Shown in pieces: positions 59,140 through 64,000 of a stretch of 64,000 bases of DNA (its first letter is position 1; each line of letters starts with the position of its first letter). The notes below the pieces were generated by a model. It worked only from the letters and a program-made list of their open reading frames with translations, was not told the DNA's origin and did no database searches. Source of the stretch: Aureivirga marina (GTDB lineage Bacteria > Bacteroidota > Bacteroidia > Flavobacteriales > Flavobacteriaceae); the NCBI RefSeq assembly GCF_015767265.1, contig NZ_JADPIB010000010.1:1-64000 (forward strand). The letters are read 5' to 3'. A program made the translations under genes and the position numbers.

Positions 59140-59472
59140 ATGAATTTTTTAAAAAACATTTTCAAAGCAGATCCAAGTAGATTAACAGCAGTTGATTTTG
59201 CAGAAAAAATCAAAGAAAAAGGAATTCTTTTGGTTGATGTAAGAACTTCTGGTGAAGTAAAAGCTGGAAAAATCAATAAAGCACAAAATTTTGATGTAAA
59301 TAACCCAAATTTCATCAATTCTTTTTCTTCAATCGCTAAAGACAGAGAAATTTTATTGTATTGTCAAGGTGGAATTAGAAGTCAAAAAGCAGCGAGAATT
59401 CTAAAGGAAAACGGATTTACAAATGTTTTCGATTTAAAAGGTGGTTACAATAACTGGATGATGCATAATTAA
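59140..59472 (+). CDS. Rhodanese-domain sulfurtransferase
   Basis: This 110-residue single-domain rhodanese has ILLVDVRTSGEVKAGKI, the active-site Cys in LLYCQGGIRSQKAARIL (loop C-Q-G-G-I-R) and the end VFDLKGGYNNW. It transfers sulfane sulfur to thiols or cyanide. The frame can be read from a GTG at 59116, but that lies within the hairpin, so the ATG at 59140 is preferred. It lies between the ArsR-type repressor and a TolC-led efflux operon, a common arrangement in arsenic, sulfide or persulfide response loci (context only). Confidence 0.85.
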   Translation: MNFLKNIFKADPSRLTAVDFAEKIKEKGILLVDVRTSGEVKAGKINKAQNFDVNNPNFINSFSSIAKDREILLYCQGGIRSQKAARILKENGFTNVFDLKGGYNNWMMHN

Positions 59473-59595
59473 AGCTATTTTTTTGAATTACTATATGAAT
59501 ATATAACCATATATAACTTTATTTATTTAATATTTTAAAATGAAATAAGTTCGGTGATTAAACTAAATCGAAATTAAAAAATTTTACATTAAAAC

Positions 59596-59611
59596 ATGAA
59601 TAAGTGTTCAT
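59596..59611 (+). promoter_or_regulatory. Operator upstream of the tolC gene
   Basis: The half-sites ATGAA (59596-59600) and TTCAT (59607-59611) have a six-base spacer, identical in half-site and spacing to the arsR-type operator at 58753-58774. It is 20 bases before the ATG at 59631, a typical repressor position. Confidence 0.6.
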
Positions 59612-59630
59612 ATATTAATAATTAAATATA

Positions 59631-60929
59631 ATGAAAAAATTTATAATAATTCTATTGATTGGTTTGCAAAGTTTATTTGCTCAAGAAAATCCAAAGCCAA
59701 ATTTGGATTTAAAAGAGGCAATTCAAATGGCAATGCAGAACAATCATAAAATACAAATTGCTTCTAAAAATACAGCAGAAGCAAAAGCGATGTATAATCA
59801 AACAAATGCATTTTTACTTCCACATATAAATGCAGAATCAGCGTATTACTCTACGGATAATCCAATGCAATCTTTTGGTTTTACATTGTCGAAAAAAGAA
59901 ATTACACAACAAGATTTTAATCCAATTTTGTTGAATAATCCAGAAGACACAAAATTATTTAATACAAAAATCAATGCAGGAATTTCCATTCTAAACACTT
60001 CTAATTTGTATCAACGAAAAGCTGCAAAAAAGAATTGGCAAATGCAACGATTTATTGAGCAAAGAACTGCGGAGCATATGGAGTTTTATGTTGCCAAATC
60101 TTATATCGATGCTCTACTTTCAAGAAAAATAATTGAAAACAATCAACACAGATTAAAAGTTGCGGAAGCAATCGAACAACTTGCTACAAATTTTAAAAAC
60201 CAAGGAATTATTCTGGAAGCGGATGCTTTGGAAGCAAATATCTATAAAGAGCAAGTTCATTTGGAGTTAAAGCAATCTAAGAACCACGAAAAGCACCAAC
60301 TTTTATTATTAAAACATTTGATTGGTTTTCAAGAAGAAGAATTGTTTTTAGAAGAAATTCACTTGCAGCCAACAAAGAGTTTATTTTCTAACAATTCTAT
60401 AGAAAGTAGAGCAGATATAAGTGCGATTAAAACTGGAATTGAAGCTTTAAAAGCAACAAAAACAGCAACTACATTAAACTGGGTTCCTTCAGTTTCTGCG
60501 TTTGGTTTTTATGAATGGAATACGGAAGATGTTGGAAAATTTGATAATGAAAATTATTTCGCTGGTGTAAAACTTTCTTGGAATATTTTCTCTGGATCTC
60601 AAAATATTTTTAAGCAAAAGCAACAAAAAATAGCAATTGAGAAAAATGAAACTATTTTACAAGAAACTTTAGAAAAAACAACTATTGAAATTCAACATAC
60701 AACAGATAATATTGAAATTGTAAAAAATGCAATTCAGGTTTACGAAACAGCACTTTTACAAGCTGAAAAAAGTTTTGAAATTAGAAGAAATCGATTTGAA
60801 CAAGGTTTGGAAAAAGCATCTGACGTTTTACAATCAGAATCGATGGTAAGCACTTTAAAATTAAAACTTTTAGAAACAAAATACCAATTACAAACACTTC
60901 AGTTTTATCTAGAATTTTTAACAAAATAA
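59631..60929 (+). CDS. TolC-family outer-membrane efflux protein
   Basis: This 432-residue outer-membrane factor has a signal peptide ending SLFAQ. Two halves of the OEP fold follow: a helix-rich first half (LDLKEAIQMAMQNNHKIQIASKN, FYVAKSYIDALLSRKI) and a second (SRADISAIKTGIEAL, SWNIFSGSQNIFKQKQQ, FEIRRNRFEQGLEKASDVLQSE). It would form the exit duct for the RND pump encoded by the next two genes. The adaptor gene starts 3 bases after its stop. Confidence 0.93.
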   Translation: MKKFIIILLIGLQSLFAQENPKPNLDLKEAIQMAMQNNHKIQIASKNTAEAKAMYNQTNAFLLPHINAESAYYSTDNPMQSFGFTLSKKEITQQDFNPILLNNPEDTKLFNTKINAGISILNTSNLYQRKAAKKNWQMQRFIEQRTAEHMEFYVAKSYIDALLSRKIIENNQHRLKVAEAIEQLATNFKNQGIILEADALEANIYKEQVHLELKQSKNHEKHQLLLLKHLIGFQEEELFLEEIHLQPTKSLFSNNSIESRADISAIKTGIEALKATKTATTLNWVPSVSAFGFYEWNTEDVGKFDNENYFAGVKLSWNIFSGSQNIFKQKQQKIAIEKNETILQETLEKTTIEIQHTTDNIEIVKNAIQVYETALLQAEKSFEIRRNRFEQGLEKASDVLQSESMVSTLKLKLLETKYQLQTLQFYLEFLTK

Positions 60930-60932
60930 GTC

Positions 60933-62030
60933 ATGAAATTTAAATCAACTATATATACGATTGCATTTTCAAGTTTGCTGTTTATCAGTTGTGGAAATGA
61001 CAAAGAAAATACTACAAAAACACAAAATATACATCCTGTTGTTGTTTCTGTGGAAAATCCAAAATTGCTTTCTAATAATGGATTTGTTTTAAGCGGAACT
61101 ATTATACCTCAACAACAAGTTTCTTTACACCCTAGAATGAATGGATATGTGCAAAATATCTATGTAAAAGCAGGTGATAAAGTGCAAAAAGGAACTTTGT
61201 TAGCAAGCATTGAAAATAAAGATCAATTAGCCAAACTTTCACAATTAAAAGCAAGTTTGAAAGCAACACAAGCACAATTTAATGTTGCAGAAAAAAATTA
61301 CAATCGTTTCCAAAAATTACATGAACAAAATTCGGTTACAGACAAAGAATGGGATGATGTAAAAGCAGGTTATGAAATGATGAAAGCAAAGTTGGAAGCG
61401 ACAAAAGCACAAATTCAAGAATTAAATACAATCATATCATATAATAAAGTTATTGCTCCTTTTTCTGGAATTGTAACACAAAAAATGATTGAAAAGGGAG
61501 ATTTGATTACACCGATGCAACCTATTTTTAAAATTGAAAATAACAAACAATTTAAAATCAAATCACAACTCCCAGAAAATCTTCTTGCAACTACTTCTAT
61601 TGGAGATAAAATTACAGTGGAAATCCCTTCTATTTCGAAAAATTTTACGGCAAAAATAGATGAGATTGATAAATCTTCTGGAATGGGAAGTCGTCAATAT
61701 CAATTTACAGCAGTTATTGAAAATCCAGAAAAAATTTCTCTTTTTTCAGATATGTATGCAACGATTTCTTTAAAAAATGATAGTAAAGAAGCGAACAAAT
61801 CAGAAAATTCACAAGGTGTTTTTATTCCAATTTCAGCTATAGTAAAAAGAGGACAATTAACAGGAGTTTTCACGCCAAGCAATCAAAATACAGCCATTTT
61901 AAGATGGATTCAAACAGGAAATCAACAAGGAAATCAAATTGAAGTTGTTTCTGGGTTGAATAAAGATGAAAAAATTATTGTAAAACACGAAGGCAGATTA
62001 AAAGACGGAATGCCAATTCAGATGAAGTGA
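60933..62030 (+). CDS. RND efflux periplasmic adaptor (HlyD/MFP) lipoprotein
   Basis: This 365-residue adaptor is a lipoprotein (L-F-I-S-C, Cys20). It has a barrel-sandwich hybrid (PRMNGYVQNIYVKAGDKVQKG with YNKVIAPFSGIVTQKMIEKG) flanking a coiled coil (about 90-165, LSQLKASLKATQAQFNVAEK). A beta-barrel and a membrane-proximal domain follow, ending GLNKDEKIIVKHEGRLKDG. It links the TolC-like duct to the RND permease. A hairpin-rich spacer of 173 bases separates it from the permease gene. Confidence 0.93.
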   Translation: MKFKSTIYTIAFSSLLFISCGNDKENTTKTQNIHPVVVSVENPKLLSNNGFVLSGTIIPQQQVSLHPRMNGYVQNIYVKAGDKVQKGTLLASIENKDQLAKLSQLKASLKATQAQFNVAEKNYNRFQKLHEQNSVTDKEWDDVKAGYEMMKAKLEATKAQIQELNTIISYNKVIAPFSGIVTQKMIEKGDLITPMQPIFKIENNKQFKIKSQLPENLLATTSIGDKITVEIPSISKNFTAKIDEIDKSSGMGSRQYQFTAVIENPEKISLFSDMYATISLKNDSKEANKSENSQGVFIPISAIVKRGQLTGVFTPSNQNTAILRWIQTGNQQGNQIEVVSGLNKDEKIIVKHEGRLKDGMPIQMK

Positions 62031-62203
62031 TTTAAATTTTTAAGCCAAAACAAGAGCTTCATCTGATGTTTACTGATGATGACGATAAAATTTTTAAGCA
62101 TAGCCTTAGCTACGGTTCAAAATTTTAGCAAGTCAACAGTGAACTTGCTTGAAGCGGGTTTTTAGTGTAAAAGTTTAAATCAGTTCAATAAAACATATTA
62201 TTT
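62031..62203 (+). repeat. Intercistronic hairpin element between adaptor and permease genes
   Basis: There is no coding frame. A long imperfect hairpin pairs 62087-62104 with 62109-62126 (15 of 18 positions, loop CTTA), centred on TAGCCTTAGCTACG. A second stem pairs AGCAAGT (62127-62133) with ACTTGCT (62143-62149). No T-run follows either, so termination is unlikely. The element may be a dispersed repeat or set the ratio of adaptor to permease by processing (inference). Confidence 0.55.
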
Positions 62204-64000
62204 ATGAAATCAGGAATCGCAGCCAAAATAGCAAAACCATTCATCAATTCGAAGTTGACACTTTTGTTGATGATTGCATTTTTGAGCGTTGGTATTTATA
62301 GTTCTTTTTTGATTCCACGTGAAGAAGAACCACAGATTGAAGTACCAATTGCTGATATATTTTTACAATTTCCTGGAGCTTCTCCAAAACAAGTAGAAAC
62401 GAAAGTTGTAAAACCTTTAGAAAAAATTATTTCCAATGTAAAAGGTGTAGAATATGTTTATTCTACTTCCCTTTCTGAGCAAGCAATGTTGGTTGTTCAA
62501 TTTTATGTTGGAGAAGATATTGAGCGTTCGATTGTAAAATTATACAATGAAATTTATAAAAATTTAGATCAAATGCCTGTGGGTGTTTCCAATCCTTTGA
62601 TTAAAACACGTTCAATTGATGATGTTCCGATTTTAGGATTGACACTTTGGAGTGATAAATATGATGATTTTCAATTAAGACAAGTTGCACAAGAACTTTC
62701 CAATGAAATTGAGCAAATCAATAATATTTCAACAACAAAGGTAATTGGAGGAAGATCTAGAGAAATTAAAATTGAAATTGATCCAGGAAAATTAGAAAAA
62801 AGTGGTATTGATATTTTAGAAATTCAACAATTATTACAAGCTGCAAATGCATCGAATAGTTCTGGAAAATCTTTACAAAATGACAAAGAAATATTAATTC
62901 ATGCGGGTTCTTTTTTAAAAGGAAAAGAAGATATTTCTAATTTAATTATTGGATTTAAAAACCAAAAACCTATTTATCTTCATGAAGTTGCAAAAGTTAT
63001 TGATGGACCTGAATCGGCAAAAAATTATGTGAGTTTTGCTTATGGAGGAGCTTCAAATAAAGATGTTGTAGGAGAATTTCCAGCTGTAACTTTAAGTGTT
63101 TCCAAGAAAAAAGGAGCAGACGCAATGTATTTAGCTGATTTTGCACAAAGTAAAATTGAGAAAATTGCTCCTACTCTATTACCAAAAGATGTGCATTTAG
63201 AAATTACAAGAAACTACGGTGAAACTGCTTCTAAAAAAGTTTCTGAATTACTAATGCATTTAATCGGAGCCATTGTTGCAGTAACAATTATTGTAATGTT
63301 TGCAATGGGTTGGCGTGGTGGATTGGTTGTTTTTCTTTCTGTGCCAATCACGTTTGCCTTGACTTTATTTAGTTATTATTTTTTAGATTATACCTTAAAC
63401 CGTATTACACTTTTTGCTTTAGTTTTTGTAACTGGAATTGTCGTGGATGATTCGATTATTATTGCAGAAAACATGCATCGACATTTTAAAATGAAAAAGA
63501 TGAATTTGTTTGATGCTGCATTGTATTCTATCAATGAAGTTGGAAACCCAACAATTCTTGCTACATTTACTGTAATAGCTTCTGTTTTACCAATGGCATT
63601 TGTGTCAGGATTAATGGGACCATACATGAGTCCAATGCCAATTGGAGCTTCGATAGCAATGATTCTATCTTTATTCGTAGCAATTACAATTACGCCATAT
63701 TTAGCGTATCATATTCTACCAGAAAAGGGAGAAAAAGAAGAGCATAAAGAGGATACCTTTGTTTTAGAACAAACGGGCTTATACAAACTATACTACAAAA
63801 TTGTAAATCCTCTTTTAGACTCTTCTGGAAAACGTTGGATGACTTTAGGAGTTACTTCTTTGATTCTGTTCGCAAGTTTGAGTATGTTTTATTTTAAAAG
63901 TGTTGCAGTAAAAATGCTTCCTTTTGACAATAAAAATGAATTTCAAGTAGTGATTGATATGCCAGAAGGTTCTACTTTAGAAAGAACTTCTCTAGTTGCA
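62204..64000 (+). CDS. RND efflux permease (AcrB/CusA superfamily), partial at window end
   Basis: The open frame starts at ATG 62204 and runs to the window edge without a stop: at least 599 residues of an RND permease normally about 1030 long. The N-terminal MKSGIAAKIAKPFINSKLTL is followed by the first membrane helix, then the porter-domain phrases PREEEPQIEVP, FPGASPKQVETKV and PLEKIISNVKGVEYVYS. The membrane segment reaches the proton-relay motif GIVVDDSIIIAENMHRH of TM4. The P-R-E-E-E-P start and the context resemble the HAE/unknown-drug subgroup. It is the third gene of the pump operon. Confidence 0.93.
   Translation, partial: MKSGIAAKIAKPFINSKLTLLLMIAFLSVGIYSSFLIPREEEPQIEVPIADIFLQFPGASPKQVETKVVKPLEKIISNVKGVEYVYSTSLSEQAMLVVQFYVGEDIERSIVKLYNEIYKNLDQMPVGVSNPLIKTRSIDDVPILGLTLWSDKYDDFQLRQVAQELSNEIEQINNISTTKVIGGRSREIKIEIDPGKLEKSGIDILEIQQLLQAANASNSSGKSLQNDKEILIHAGSFLKGKEDISNLIIGFKNQKPIYLHEVAKVIDGPESAKNYVSFAYGGASNKDVVGEFPAVTLSVSKKKGADAMYLADFAQSKIEKIAPTLLPKDVHLEITRNYGETASKKVSELLMHLIGAIVAVTIIVMFAMGWRGGLVVFLSVPITFALTLFSYYFLDYTLNRITLFALVFVTGIVVDDSIIIAENMHRHFKMKKMNLFDAALYSINEVGNPTILATFTVIASVLPMAFVSGLMGPYMSPMPIGASIAMILSLFVAITITPYLAYHILPEKGEKEEHKEDTFVLEQTGLYKLYYKIVNPLLDSSGKRWMTLGVTSLILFASLSMFYFKSVAVKMLPFDNKNEFQVVIDMPEGSTLERTSLVA

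Noticed and set aside
1-64000. tRNA or rRNA genes
   Set aside because: I looked for T-arm-like GTTCGA/GTTCAA contexts with CCA ends and for rRNA-like GC-rich blocks and found none I could support. A covariance-model scan would be decisive.

Overview
This window is chromosomal DNA from a low-GC (about 30% by eye) member of the Flavobacteriaceae (Bacteroidota). The evidence is a short primary sigma factor without region 1.1, the gene order bamD-rpoZ-coaBC-DUF4835-recN, many lipoproteins and TonB/DUF families typical of the phylum, a type IX secretion (T9SS) sorting domain, absence of Shine-Dalgarno sequences, and promoters of the Bacteroidota type (-7 box TAnnTTTG). I see no tRNA, rRNA, CRISPR array, insertion sequence or prophage.

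Layout. 366-4834 is a probable metal-uptake locus: a TonB-dependent receptor, two His-rich DUF4625-like lipoproteins and two small CxxC/RAPP membrane proteins. 5027-5189 is a large hairpin repeat. 5274-10250 holds an omega-amidase, a helical-repeat protein and a trio of LPP20/CsgG-like lipoproteins. 10298-21401 is mostly housekeeping on the minus strand: gapA, pfkA, rpe, rpoD, fabI, recN, a DUF4835 (PorD-like) gene, coaBC, rpoZ and bamD. 21786-31595 is accessory: redox and Crp-family genes, an ECF sigma operon with two beta-rich surface proteins, a pair of small Cys-rich lipoproteins, an EI24 membrane protein and a YcxB-like protein. 31784-38216 has an AraC regulator, a T9SS-secreted calcium-repeat protein, an APH-like kinase and five small orphan genes.

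38267-47644 is a haem-biosynthesis region: hemACDBLE on the minus strand, a divergent AraC regulator with a Cys-Pro motif, then hemH and hemJ on the plus strand. No coproporphyrinogen oxidase is present in the window.

The most striking element is 48322-48630, upstream of asnA (ammonia-dependent asparagine synthetase). It holds a promoter box followed by two short Asn-rich leader ORFs. The second reads MPILNLNNNNNNYKSPSG, with six consecutive Asn codons. Each leader is followed by mutually exclusive antiterminator and terminator hairpins. This is the layout of ribosome-mediated transcription attenuation by asparagine, here apparently in tandem. I know of no such system described for asnA in this phylum.

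49734-58529 holds an HNH-derived HTH protein, a pseudo-esterase, a CotH-like lipoprotein, a MORN-repeat protein, a pseudouridine synthase, a WYL regulator fused to a PhyH dioxygenase, and an AlkD-like glycosylase. 58783-64000 is an ArsR-controlled cluster: repressor, rhodanese, TolC, adaptor and an RND permease cut by the window end. A shared inverted-repeat operator lies before the repressor and before tolC.
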